From Micromonospora sp. HK10 (GTDB lineage: Bacteria; Actinomycetota; Actinomycetes; Mycobacteriales; Micromonosporaceae): a DNA stretch of 64,000 nt. The notes under the pieces are model-generated. The model searched no databases, was not told the DNA's origin, and worked only from the letters and a program-made list of their open reading frames with translations. Shown piece after piece: positions 26,252 to 34,208 of the stretch. Positions within the stretch are counted from its first letter, which is position 1; each line of letters begins with the position of its first letter. The stretch lies in assembly GCF_000982955.1 (NCBI RefSeq), contig NZ_KQ058832.1, positions 1-64,000 of the forward strand, in the 5' to 3' direction. The position numbers and the translations under genes were made by a program.

Positions 26252-26614
26252 ATGACCGTGGCGACGATGAGCCGGACCGCGACCCGGGGCTGGACGGCGG
26301 TCTGCCCCCTGGACCGGCTGGACCCCGACCGTGGGGTGGCCGCGCTGGTGGACGGGGTGCAGGTGGCCCTCTTCCGGACCGGCGGCGAGCTGTACGCGGT
26401 GGACAACCTGGACCCGGTCGGCGGCGCGTACGTGATGTCCCGGGGCATCGTGGGCAGCCGGGGCGGGCTGCCCACCCTCGCCTCGCCGCTGCACAAGCAG
26501 GTCTACGACCTGACCACCGGGCGCTGCCTCGACCTGGCCGGGGTGGCGCTGCGGCGGCACGAGGCGCGCTGCCGCGACGGGCTGGTCGAGGTGCGGCTGC
26601 GACCGGAGCAGTGA
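26252..26614 (+). CDS. nirD: Nitrite reductase small subunit
   Basis: 120 residues with a Rieske-like beta fold: VCPLDRLDPDRGVAALVDG, VALFRTGGELYAVDNLDPVG and ASPLHKQVYDLTTGRCLD. As is typical of NirD, the Cys-His pairs that would bind a Rieske cluster are absent, so it is a structural partner of NirB. The start ATG follows GAGGTGACGCG, a leader nearly identical to the one before nirB. Its stop overlaps the next start (ATGA). Confidence 0.94.
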   Translation: MTVATMSRTATRGWTAVCPLDRLDPDRGVAALVDGVQVALFRTGGELYAVDNLDPVGGAYVMSRGIVGSRGGLPTLASPLHKQVYDLTTGRCLDLAGVALRRHEARCRDGLVEVRLRPEQ

Positions 26615-27702
26615 TGCGGGACGAACTGGCCGGCTTCACCATCGGGGTGACCGCCGACCGGCGGCGCGACGAGCTGGCCGCGCTGCTGCAACGGCGCGGC
26701 GCGCGGGTGGTGCTCGCCCCGGCGCTGCGGATCGTGCCGCTCACCGACGACACCGAGCTGCGCGAGGCCACCCGGGCCTGCCTCGACCAGCCGCCGGACG
26801 TGCTGATGGCCAACACCGGCATCGGCATGCGCGGCTGGTTGGAGGCGGCCGAGGGGTGGGGCCTGGCCGAGCCGCTGCGGGGCGTGCTCGGCCGGTCGTA
26901 CGTGGTGGCCCGCGGCCCGAAGGCGACCGGCGCGATCCGCGCCGCCGGCCTGCGCGAGCACTGGTCCCCGGCCTCGGAGAGTTGCGAGGAGGTGATCGAC
27001 CATCTGGTCCGGCGGGGGGTGGCCGGCGCCGTCGTGGCCATGCAGCTGCACGGCGAGCGGCAGCCGGAGTGCACCGAGGCGCTGGAGGCGGCGGGCGCCA
27101 CGGTGATCGAGGTACCGGTATACCGGTGGGCCCCACCCACCGACCCGGCCCCGCTGCACCGGCTCATCGACCTGGTCGCCGGGCGGCTGGTGGACGCGGT
27201 CACCTTCACCTCGGCCCCGGCCGCGGAGGCGCTGCTCCGCGCGGCCGGGGACCGCACCGAGACGGTGCTCGCGGCGCTGCGCGGGGATGTGCTGGCCAGT
27301 TGCGTCGGCGCGGTCACCGCCGAGCCGCTGGTGCGGCGGGGGGTGCCGGTCAGCGCGCCGAACCGGGCCCGCCTCGGTGCCCTGGTCCGGACGATCGTCG
27401 ACGAGTTGCCCCGGCGCACGGTCACCGTGAAGGCCGGCGGGCACCTGCTGACCCTGCGCGGGCACGCGGCCGTGGTCGACGGCGAGCTGCGGCCGCTCGC
27501 CCCGGCCCCGATGGCGGTGCTGCGGGCGCTGGCCGCGTCGCCCGGGAAGGTGCTGTCCCGCACCGCGTTGCTGCGTACGCTCCCCCGCGGCGCCGACGAG
27601 CACGCCGTGGAGATGGCGGTCGCCCGGCTGCGGGTCGGGCTGGCCGCCCCCCGGGTGGTCCAGACCGTGGTGAAGCGGGGCTACCGGCTCCGGGTGGACT
27701 GA
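26614..27702 (+). CDS. nnaR: NnaR-type regulator: HemD-like domain fused to an OmpR-type DNA-binding domain
   Basis: 362 residues. Residues 1-255 resemble uroporphyrinogen-III synthase (TIGVTADRRRDELAALLQRRG, ANTGIGMRGWL, ARGPKATGAIRAAGL, VTFTSAPAAEALL); residues about 270-362 form a winged helix of the OmpR C-terminal type (PAPMAVLRALAASPGKVLSR, VEMAVARLR, VKRGYRLRV). This fusion is known in Streptomyces and mycobacteria as NnaR, a co-activator with GlnR of nitrate/nitrite assimilation genes. Position at the end of nirBD fits. HemD activity for sirohaem is possible but not shown. ATG 26614 has GGAG 5 nt upstream; a GTG one codon earlier is the alternative. Confidence 0.85.
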   Translation: MRDELAGFTIGVTADRRRDELAALLQRRGARVVLAPALRIVPLTDDTELREATRACLDQPPDVLMANTGIGMRGWLEAAEGWGLAEPLRGVLGRSYVVARGPKATGAIRAAGLREHWSPASESCEEVIDHLVRRGVAGAVVAMQLHGERQPECTEALEAAGATVIEVPVYRWAPPTDPAPLHRLIDLVAGRLVDAVTFTSAPAAEALLRAAGDRTETVLAALRGDVLASCVGAVTAEPLVRRGVPVSAPNRARLGALVRTIVDELPRRTVTVKAGGHLLTLRGHAAVVDGELRPLAPAPMAVLRALAASPGKVLSRTALLRTLPRGADEHAVEMAVARLRVGLAAPRVVQTVVKRGYRLRVD

Positions 27703-27780
27703 ACCGGCCCGGGGCCGGCCGGCGCGGCGGCCCCGAGGTGGTGGTCGAGCCCGCCACCGGGCACCGGCCCGGTCGGCCGC

Positions 27781-28398
27781 TCAGCCGACCGGGGTCGCGA
27801 AGCCGTGTTCGGCCTGGAGGCGGAGCATGGCGTGCTCGACGACGGTCACCAGCACCTGCTTGACCGATTCGCGCTGCCGCGCGTCGCACATCACCAGCGG
27901 CACGTCCGCCGAGATGGCCAGCGCCTCGCGGACCTCTTCCACCTCGTAGTGCGGGGCGCCGTCGAACCGGTTCAACGCCACCACGTACGGCAGGTTGCGG
28001 TTCTCGAAGTAGTCCAGCGGGGCGAAGGCGTCGGTGATCCGGCGGGTGTCGACCAGGACGGCCGCGCCCACCGCACCCCGGATGATCTCGTCCCACATGA
28101 ACCAGAAGCGGGTCTGGCCGGGCGTGCCGAAGAGATACAGGATCAGGTCCTCGGCCATGGTGATCCGGCCGAAGTCCATGGCGACCGTGGTGGTCTCCTT
28201 GCCGGGCACCTTCGACGGGTCGTCGATGCCGACGCCGGCCGCGGTCATCAGCGCCTCGGTGGTCAGCGGCTGGATCTCGGAGATCGCCCCGACCATGGTC
28301 GTCTTGCCCACGCCGAAGCCGCCCGCGATCACGATCTTCGCGGAGATGATCTCCCGGCTGCGGTTCGCCCCGGCGGGGTCATAGTTCGCGAAGTCCAC
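27781..28398 (-). CDS. cvnD: Conservon GTP-binding protein CvnD
   Basis: 205 residues, GTG start after GGAAGGG, overlapping cvnC by 20 bases. It is a small Ras-like GTPase: P-loop VIAGGFGVGKTTMVG (about 24-38), switch region with TTVAMDFGRI, DxxG replaced by LFGTPGQTRFWFMW, and the guanine motif ALNRFDG. Conservon GTPases of actinomycetes sit under the CvnA kinase-like sensor and form a membrane complex with CvnB and CvnC. Last gene of the cvnABCD operon. Confidence 0.92.
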   Translation of the reverse strand: MDFANYDPAGANRSREIISAKIVIAGGFGVGKTTMVGAISEIQPLTTEALMTAAGVGIDDPSKVPGKETTTVAMDFGRITMAEDLILYLFGTPGQTRFWFMWDEIIRGAVGAAVLVDTRRITDAFAPLDYFENRNLPYVVALNRFDGAPHYEVEEVREALAISADVPLVMCDARQRESVKQVLVTVVEHAMLRLQAEHGFATPVG

Positions 28399-28741
28399 TT
28401 AGCACCCTTCCAAGCAGGTTCATCCGCGCCGCGAACCCCGTCGCGGGAGCGGCAGTGTGTAGCGTCAGCAGGCCCTCGGCCACCATGTCGGCGACCAGCA
28501 CCCGGGTGACGCCCAGCGGCATCCGGGTGTACGCGGCGATCTCGGCGAGCGACTGCGGTCGACCCTCGCAGACCGAGGCGATGCGGTACTTGTCGTGGCC
28601 GGCGAACCGCGCCTCGGCCACCTGGGTGGCGGTGCCGGAGAGCACCGCCTCCAGCGCGATGTTCTGCAACGGTTCGGTCCGGCCCCGGGTGACCGCGTAC
28701 GGACGCACCAGCGCCCCACGTGGATCCCGCCGTGGTTCCAT
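28379..28741 (-). CDS. cvnC: Conservon DUF742 protein CvnC
   Basis: 120 residues of the DUF742 family: RGALVRPYAVTRGRT at the N terminus, then a winged-helix-like region with EGRPQSLAEIAAYTRMPLG, VTRVLVADMVAEGLLTLH. In conservons it lies between the roadblock protein and the GTPase. Whether it binds DNA or only protein is not established. Upstream spacing to cvnB is 68 bp; a GGAGG site precedes the ATG. Confidence 0.92.
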   Translation of the reverse strand: MEPRRDPRGALVRPYAVTRGRTEPLQNIALEAVLSGTATQVAEARFAGHDKYRIASVCEGRPQSLAEIAAYTRMPLGVTRVLVADMVAEGLLTLHTAAPATGFAARMNLLGRVLSGLREL

Positions 28742-28809
28742 CTCGCGATCACCTCCCTCCGTACGGAGCCGGCTCGGCTCCGGATCACCCAGTCACACGG
28801 ACGCGCCGG

Positions 28810-29217
28810 TCAGGACCGGACGGCGTCCCTCGGCAGCGGGGACAGCGCCTGGCCGACCCGCTCCACCAGCAGCGCCATCTCGTAGCCCACCTGGCCTACG
28901 TCACAGCTGCGGGCCGCCAGCACCGCCATCGACGAGCCGTCGCTGATGGACATGAGGAAGAGGTATCCGCTGTCCATCTCGATGACCGTCTGGAGCACAC
29001 CCCCGGCGCTGAACATCCGGGCGGCACCCTCGGTCAGGCTCACCACGCCGGAGGTGATCGCGGCGAGCTGGTCGGCCCGGTCGGCCGGCAGGTCCCGGGA
29101 GGAGGCGAGCAGCAGCCCGTCCGCGGACACCGCCACCACGTGGGCGATGCCCGCCACGCTGTCGGCGAAGTTGGTGAGCAGCCAACCCATGTCCTGCATG
29201 GCCGCTGGCCTGTTCAT
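28810..29217 (-). CDS. cvnB: Roadblock/LC7 domain protein CvnB
   Basis: 135 residues of one roadblock/LC7 domain: MGWLLTNFADSVAGIAHVV, AVSADGLLLASSRDLP, ADQLAAITSGVVSLTEGA and GYLFLMSISDGSSMAVLA. These proteins act as regulators of the partner GTPase, comparable to MglB. ATG 29217 overlaps the cvnA stop (ATGA) and has AAGGAG upstream within cvnA. Confidence 0.93.
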   Translation of the reverse strand: MNRPAAMQDMGWLLTNFADSVAGIAHVVAVSADGLLLASSRDLPADRADQLAAITSGVVSLTEGAARMFSAGGVLQTVIEMDSGYLFLMSISDGSSMAVLAARSCDVGQVGYEMALLVERVGQALSPLPRDAVRS

Positions 29218-32200
29218 CGGTTCGTCTCCTTGGTCGAGGTGCTGTTCAGGTCCGCGCCGGCCGTCCGACCCCGCTGAACACCGCGGTGGTAGGCGGACAG
29301 CAGGCCGCGTACTTCGTCCGGCGTGCGCCGGGTCTGGGCCCGGCCACCCTTGGGTTCGATGCCGCCGGGCACGAGCTGGGCCTGCGGCACCCGCTTGGGC
29401 AGGCCGGAGCGGGTGGTGCCGGCGGCGGTGGGCTCCGCCGCCCGGCTGGCCCGCGACCAGCCCTCGTCGGCCGCCGTCCGCCACGCTCCCGGGTCGATGG
29501 CCGGCGGCACCGGCGGCGGTGCGGCGGCGGCCGGCACGGGTGGCGGCGCGGCGGCTGCCGGCACGGGTGGCGGCGCCGCGGCGGCGGGCACGGCCGACGC
29601 CGGCGGGGTGTACGGCGGTGGCGTCGTCAACCCCGCGGCCTGGGCTCCCGGGGTACGCGTCGGCAGCCGCGGCGGGGTGGCCGCGGCGACCGGCTGGGCC
29701 GGCGCGGCGGGCGGCTCGTCGAAGGCGGGACGGGCGAAAATGGTCGTCTCGTCCTCGCCGTGCGAGCGGAACCAGACGGCCTCCATCTCCCGGAATATCG
29801 GCGCCTCGGCCGGCTGTTCCGGCCGGGACACCGTCGGGGTGGCCGGGGCCGTCTCGACGGCGGGTGCCATGGCGGCCGGCTGGTACGCCGGGGCGGGCGG
29901 GTAGCCCGCCGGCTGGTAGGCCGACGGCGCCGGCGAGGCCTGGTCCGCCAGGTCCCCCGGGCTCCGCTTCGGCAGCGGGTCTCGCGTCGGGTACCCGTGG
30001 CCCGACCCGCCGGCCGCGTAGCCGGCCCCGGAGACGGAGGGCGCCGCGGCGGGCGGCGCGGACGCCACCGGCGCGGCCGACGGCATCGTCGGCAGGCTGG
30101 GCAGCGCCCCGGTCGCGCCGCCCAACTGGACGGCCGGGCCGGTGTCCCGCGCCTCGGCGCCGCCCTGCCAGCGGGCCGGCGGCGCGGCGCTGCGCCACTG
30201 GTCGGCCAGGGTCGCCGTGCCGCCGCGCCCGGCGCCGGCCAGCGACTCCGACCCGGCGCCCAGCTGGCTCAGCGGCGACGGCTCGACGGCGAGCGGCTGA
30301 CGTGACCGGTTCAGCGGGGCCTGGCCCCGGTTGGCCGGCAGCACCACCGCGGAGTTCGGCAGGGTCACCTGGGCGACGGTGCCACCCTCGACATTGCGGC
30401 GCAGCTCCACCCGGATGCCGTAGCGGGACGCCAACCGGCTCACCACGGCCAGACCCATCAGCCGGAACGCGGCCACGTCGACCGTGGGCGGCGCGGCCAG
30501 CCGGCGGTTCAGCGAGTCCAACTGCTCGTCGCTGAGCCCCAGGCCGCGGTCCTCCACCTGGATCAGCACGTAGTCGCGGATCCGCCGGCCGTCGGCAACC
30601 ACGGTGGTGTTCGGCGGGGAGAACCGGGTGGCGTTGTCCAGCAGCTCGGCGACCAGTCGGACCACGTCGTTGACCGCGTGCGCGGCGACCGAGATGTCGG
30701 TGTCGACGGTGCCGAACTCGATCCGGTTGTAGAGCTCGACCTCCGACTGGGCGGCGCGCAGCACGTCCACCAGGAGCGCGTCCTCGCGGCGCGGCACGGC
30801 AGAGTCGGCGCCGGCCAGCACCAGCAGGTTCTCGTCGTTGCGGCGCATCCGGGTGGCCAGGTGGTCGAGCTCGAAGAGCTGGGCGAGGCGCTTGGGGTCC
30901 TCCTCGCCGCGCTCGATCGCGTCCAGCTCGCCGATCATCCGGTCGACCAGGTTCTGCGAGCGGCGGGCCAGGTTGAGGAACATCGCCGAGACGCTGGTCC
31001 GCAGGGCGGCCTGCTCGGCGGCCACCCGGACCGCCTCCCGGTGGACCACGTTGAAGGCCGCGGCCACCTGACCGACCTCGTCGCGGTTGGTCAGCTTGAT
31101 CGGGTCGCGGACCTGCTGGACGATCTCGTCCACGCCGCCGTCGCCGATCGCGTTGACGTTCTGCAGCCGGCCCACCGCTTCGGGCAGGTCGTGGTTCGCC
31201 ACCGCCAGCGCGCCCTCGCGCAGCCGGCGCAGCGACTCGTTGAGCGAACGGGCCAGCACGACCGCCAGGGTCACCGCGACGATCAGGGTGAGCAGGACCA
31301 GCAGGCTCTCCACCACGGCCTGCTGGATGACGTCGCTGCGGACGTCGTCGGCGTCGGCGAGCAGCCGCTCCAGGAGCTGGACCTCGGCCCAGCGCATCAG
31401 GTCGTTGACCGCGCCGATCGCCTCGGCGGCGTCCTTCGGGCTCACCAGCGAGGTCTGGTTGACCGAGCGGGACAGGTCGTTGGCGACCCGGTCGGCGAGT
31501 TGCACGGCGTCACCGGAGACGGTGCCGTCCACCAGGGACCGCTGCGCCGGCTCGGCGGCCCGGGAGAACGACAGCAGCGCCTCCTGCTGGCCGGTCAGGG
31601 TGGCCACCAGGGAGGAGTACTGCTCCTCGTCGAGCTGGCCGGCGGCGAGGGCGGTGAACGCGACCGCCTGCTCCTGGGCGACCTGCTCCTTCGCGTGGGA
31701 GAACGCGGCCACGGCGCGGCGGGCGTCGGCGATGCGCTCGGCACCGGGCTGCTGGGCCAGGGTGTCGCCGTACGCGACGAGGTCGCTGAGGATGATGCCG
31801 TAGCGCAGGCTGGCCTCGGCCACCGGCATCTGCTGCCGGTCCAGCACCTCCTGCCGGGTGCCGTTCAGCGTGGCCAGGTGGTCGTCGATGACCTTCAGCC
31901 GGGTCCGCACCGACGCCGGCACGTCGCCGATCCGCCCCCGCTCCTCGCGGTACGCGGCGATCCGCTCGTCGGTGCTGCGGACCCGCAGGTTGTAGTTGTC
32001 CGGCTTGCGGTCGTCCCCATTGTTGTCGTCCGGCTTCTGGTCCTGCGCGGCCAGGTAGACCAACGCCGCCATCCGCTCCTTGTGCAGGTCCTGGGTGAGC
32101 GCCGAGACGTCGATCGACAGCGCGGTGAGCGACCGGATCCGGGTCGCCTCGTACGCGCCCTGGCCGGTCGAGACGAGTCGGATAGTTGCCAGTGCCATGA

Positions 32201-32336
32201 CAGCGGCGACCGGAACGACCAGGATGAGGGCGAGCTTCGACCGGATCCGCGCGTCACGCAGCCGAGGCAGCCGCCGTCGCCGGTTCCGGCGGCCGGATCC
32301 GGTGCTCTCGGGCAGGGTCGTAGGTCCGGTGCTCAC
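29214..32336 (-). CDS. cvnA: Conservon sensor histidine kinase-like protein CvnA with NIT-like sensor
   Basis: 1040 residues from GTG 32336, 7 nt after GGAGG. TM1 (about 35-54) and TM2 (about 335-360) flank an extracellular helical domain containing LTQDLHKERMAALVYLAAQ and RSTDERIAAYREERG, which look like the nitrate/nitrite-sensing NIT fold. A HAMP segment, a coiled dimerisation region and a GHKL ATPase domain follow (N box ELLDNATRFSPPNT about 565, G box EDRGLGLSDEQ about 597). The last 350 residues are a Pro/Ala-rich tail with three PPPVPAAA repeats, ending in a conserved RTPDEVRGLLSAYHRGVQRG. No obvious phospho-acceptor histidine or paired response regulator. NIT assignment is tentative. 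Confidence 0.87.
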   Translation of the reverse strand: MSTGPTTLPESTGSGRRNRRRRLPRLRDARIRSKLALILVVPVAAVMALATIRLVSTGQGAYEATRIRSLTALSIDVSALTQDLHKERMAALVYLAAQDQKPDDNNGDDRKPDNYNLRVRSTDERIAAYREERGRIGDVPASVRTRLKVIDDHLATLNGTRQEVLDRQQMPVAEASLRYGIILSDLVAYGDTLAQQPGAERIADARRAVAAFSHAKEQVAQEQAVAFTALAAGQLDEEQYSSLVATLTGQQEALLSFSRAAEPAQRSLVDGTVSGDAVQLADRVANDLSRSVNQTSLVSPKDAAEAIGAVNDLMRWAEVQLLERLLADADDVRSDVIQQAVVESLLVLLTLIVAVTLAVVLARSLNESLRRLREGALAVANHDLPEAVGRLQNVNAIGDGGVDEIVQQVRDPIKLTNRDEVGQVAAAFNVVHREAVRVAAEQAALRTSVSAMFLNLARRSQNLVDRMIGELDAIERGEEDPKRLAQLFELDHLATRMRRNDENLLVLAGADSAVPRREDALLVDVLRAAQSEVELYNRIEFGTVDTDISVAAHAVNDVVRLVAELLDNATRFSPPNTTVVADGRRIRDYVLIQVEDRGLGLSDEQLDSLNRRLAAPPTVDVAAFRLMGLAVVSRLASRYGIRVELRRNVEGGTVAQVTLPNSAVVLPANRGQAPLNRSRQPLAVEPSPLSQLGAGSESLAGAGRGGTATLADQWRSAAPPARWQGGAEARDTGPAVQLGGATGALPSLPTMPSAAPVASAPPAAAPSVSGAGYAAGGSGHGYPTRDPLPKRSPGDLADQASPAPSAYQPAGYPPAPAYQPAAMAPAVETAPATPTVSRPEQPAEAPIFREMEAVWFRSHGEDETTIFARPAFDEPPAAPAQPVAAATPPRLPTRTPGAQAAGLTTPPPYTPPASAVPAAAAPPPVPAAAAPPPVPAAAAPPPVPPAIDPGAWRTAADEGWSRASRAAEPTAAGTTRSGLPKRVPQAQLVPGGIEPKGGRAQTRRTPDEVRGLLSAYHRGVQRGRTAGADLNSTSTKETNR

Positions 32337-32783
32337 GACATCGCCTCCGTCGTTTCTTCCACGCCTGACCCGCCGACCCGTGCCTGGAGCGGCGGGCGGC
32401 GCCGCGCGCGGCACGGCCGCGATTTCATCAGACGAGATGCAGTTTGGGAAGCCGCAGTGGGACAGGAAACGGTTGGCAGGGGCGCAACCCGTGCAGCGGT
32501 CAACTAATACCTTCATTTCCGCAGGCCCCTGAACAGGGCATGTAACTCCAGAGTGGTCGGTCGCTTCTGCGCAGTAATTGCCGGTTAACGTTTCGTGTCC
32601 CCACCATGTGGGATGGGTGTCCCGAAACCGCTCCTGGCATCGCCGCTTGACCACACGCCCCGGCATTGGCAAGGTTTTGCAGGCTTCGCGCACACCGTAC
32701 GGCACACCAATCCCGTTCCTCTACTGAGGACGGATGAGCGGCGGTGATCGGGCCCGCGCCCGCGCCGCACCTGGAGGACTGAG
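32337..32783. other. 447-bp divergent intergenic region between cvnA and a binding lipoprotein
   Basis: No credible gene. It is clearly less GC-rich than its surroundings, as expected of two back-to-back promoters, with an AT-richer core at about 32490-32620 (CAACTAATACCTTCATTTCC, CAGTAATTGCCGGTTAACG). I could not assign -35/-10 pairs with confidence. An in-frame ATG with a cysteine-bearing extension of cvnA exists here but has no ribosome site. Confidence 0.5.
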
Positions 32784-33965
32784 TTGAGCCCCATCCGCTC
32801 CGCGAGCATCGCGGCGCTCGCTTCGGCCGTGCTGGCCACCACGCTCACCGGCTGCCAGTTCGGCGGGGAGCAGCAGGACGACAGCCCCATCGTGATCGCC
32901 GCGGACCTCGAACTGTCGGGCGCCTCCGCGGCCCTCGGCAAGGTGTACCAACGGGCTCTCGAACTGAAGGTCGAGCAGTTGAACTCGTCCGGCGCACTCG
33001 GTGCCCGGAGGATCGACCTCAAGGTGAAGGACAACCGCTCCGACGCCGCCGAATCCTTGCGTAACATCAACGATTTCAGCAGTGACTCCCGGGTCAGCGC
33101 CATCATCATGGGCGGCTGCAACGAATGTGCCGTCAACGCCGTCCGCACCATCGGCGAGAAGCACATTCCGACCATCGCCCTGGCGTCCGCCGGCGCGATC
33201 ACCGAACCGGTCGCCGAACGCCGGTACCTGTTCAAACTCGCCCCGAACGCGAGCGACAGCGCCGCGGCGATCACCGCCGAGTTGGGGCGGCGCAGCGTCA
33301 AGAAGGTGGCCCTGCTGCACAGCGACGGCAGCTACGGCAAGGAAGGCCTGACCGCGCTGCGCCGCCAGTTCAACAAGACCGGCATCCGGCTGGTCGGCAA
33401 CGAGTCGGTACGCGTCACCGACACCGACGTGAGCGGCCAGGTCGAGGAGCTCGTCGACGAAAAGCCGCAGGCCATGGTCCTCTGGACACCTCCGGAGCAG
33501 GCCGCGCTCGCCGCGGCCAGCGCCCGGCAGAACCGGTTCGCCGGCCACCTGTTCTTCGACGCCTCGGCGGCCGGCGACCTCTTCCTCGGCGCCTCCGCCC
33601 AGTCCACCGAGAAGGCCACCCTGATCTTCACCCAGACCATGGTGATCGACGACGTCATCGCCACCACCCCGGCCAAGGCCGCCCGGCGACAGTGGTTCCA
33701 GGAGTACACGGCCCGCTTCGGCGGCTACAACGGCTTCTCCTCGTTCGCCGCCGACGCGGTCCAGCTCATCGCCAACGGCGAGCTGCGGGCCGGGGCGAAG
33801 CCGGGCACCGTCGACCGGGAGGCGCTGCGCGACTTCCTGGAAACCTCGCAGCTCGACGGGCTCTCCGGGCCGATCCGGATGACGCCGGACAACCACTCGG
33901 GGCTGATGCCGCAGGCGTTGACGACGCTGGTGGCGCGGGGTGGGCGGTGGCGGCTCGCGGGGTAG
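32784..33965 (+). CDS. Branched-chain-amino-acid-type ABC substrate-binding lipoprotein (orphan)
   Basis: 393 residues from TTG 32784, 6 nt after GGAGG. A lipoprotein signal peptide ends in the lipobox LTGC (Cys near 24). The mature part is a two-lobed periplasmic binding protein of the LivJ type: IVIAADLELSGASAALGKVY, INDFSSDSRVSAIIMGGC, SAGAITEPVAERRYLFKLAP and VALLHSDGSYGKEG. No permease or ATPase of the Liv family is near. Being divergent from cvnA it may present a ligand to that sensor instead of feeding a transporter; this is inference. Confidence 0.85.
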   Translation: MSPIRSASIAALASAVLATTLTGCQFGGEQQDDSPIVIAADLELSGASAALGKVYQRALELKVEQLNSSGALGARRIDLKVKDNRSDAAESLRNINDFSSDSRVSAIIMGGCNECAVNAVRTIGEKHIPTIALASAGAITEPVAERRYLFKLAPNASDSAAAITAELGRRSVKKVALLHSDGSYGKEGLTALRRQFNKTGIRLVGNESVRVTDTDVSGQVEELVDEKPQAMVLWTPPEQAALAAASARQNRFAGHLFFDASAAGDLFLGASAQSTEKATLIFTQTMVIDDVIATTPAKAARRQWFQEYTARFGGYNGFSSFAADAVQLIANGELRAGAKPGTVDREALRDFLETSQLDGLSGPIRMTPDNHSGLMPQALTTLVARGGRWRLAG

Positions 33966-34000
33966 TGGTCGCGGTTGGGGGTGTGGCCTCGGCGTGGTGG

Positions 34001-34070
34001 GTGTGGCCCCGGCACAACCGGCTCCGGGCGGTCAGGCTTGATCCCTCCGCCGGTTGCGCCGGGGCCACAC
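34001..34070. repeat. 22-bp imperfect inverted repeat (long hairpin)
   Basis: Arms 34001-34022 and 34049-34070 (GTGTGGCCCCGGC then AACCGGC) pair with one mismatch around a 26-nt loop, in the gap between two convergent genes. It may be a terminator for the binding-protein gene or a dispersed intergenic repeat. Confidence 0.6.
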
Positions 34071-34119
34071 CTTCGGTGGGCGCTCGCCGACCGTCCCTCT
34101 GGTGGTCTCGGGGGTGCTC

Positions 34120-34154
34120 GGTCGACGTCGCGTCCCCGGTCGACGTCGCGTCCC
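34120..34154. repeat. 17-bp direct repeat, two copies
   Basis: GGTCGACGTCGCGTCCC occurs at 34120-34136 and again at 34138-34154, one base apart. Each contains the palindrome GTCGAC. Purpose unknown. Confidence 0.6.
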
Positions 34155-34179
34155 AGTGGATGGGACGCCTCGGCGTCGC

Positions 34180-34205
34180 GGTCGGCCTCCCTGGGGAGGC
34201 CGACC
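34180..34205. terminator. Bidirectional hairpin terminator
   Basis: Perfect 11-bp arms GGTCGGCCTCC / GGAGGCCGACC with a CTGG loop, 4 nt beyond the stop of the minus-strand permease and between convergent genes. No T-run. Confidence 0.6.
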
Positions 34206-34208
34206 GGG

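Noticed and set aside
26614..27702. Calling this gene simply hemD (tetrapyrrole biosynthesis)
   Set aside because: The C-terminal OmpR-type winged helix and its place after nirBD fit the regulator NnaR; a biosynthetic HemD normally lacks that domain.
32337..32705. In-frame upstream extension of cvnA with a cysteine-bearing segment (DRCTGCAPANRFLSHCGFPN)
   Set aside because: No ribosome site precedes its ATG, whereas GTG 32336 has GGAGG 7 nt upstream and is followed by a typical basic N terminus and first membrane helix.
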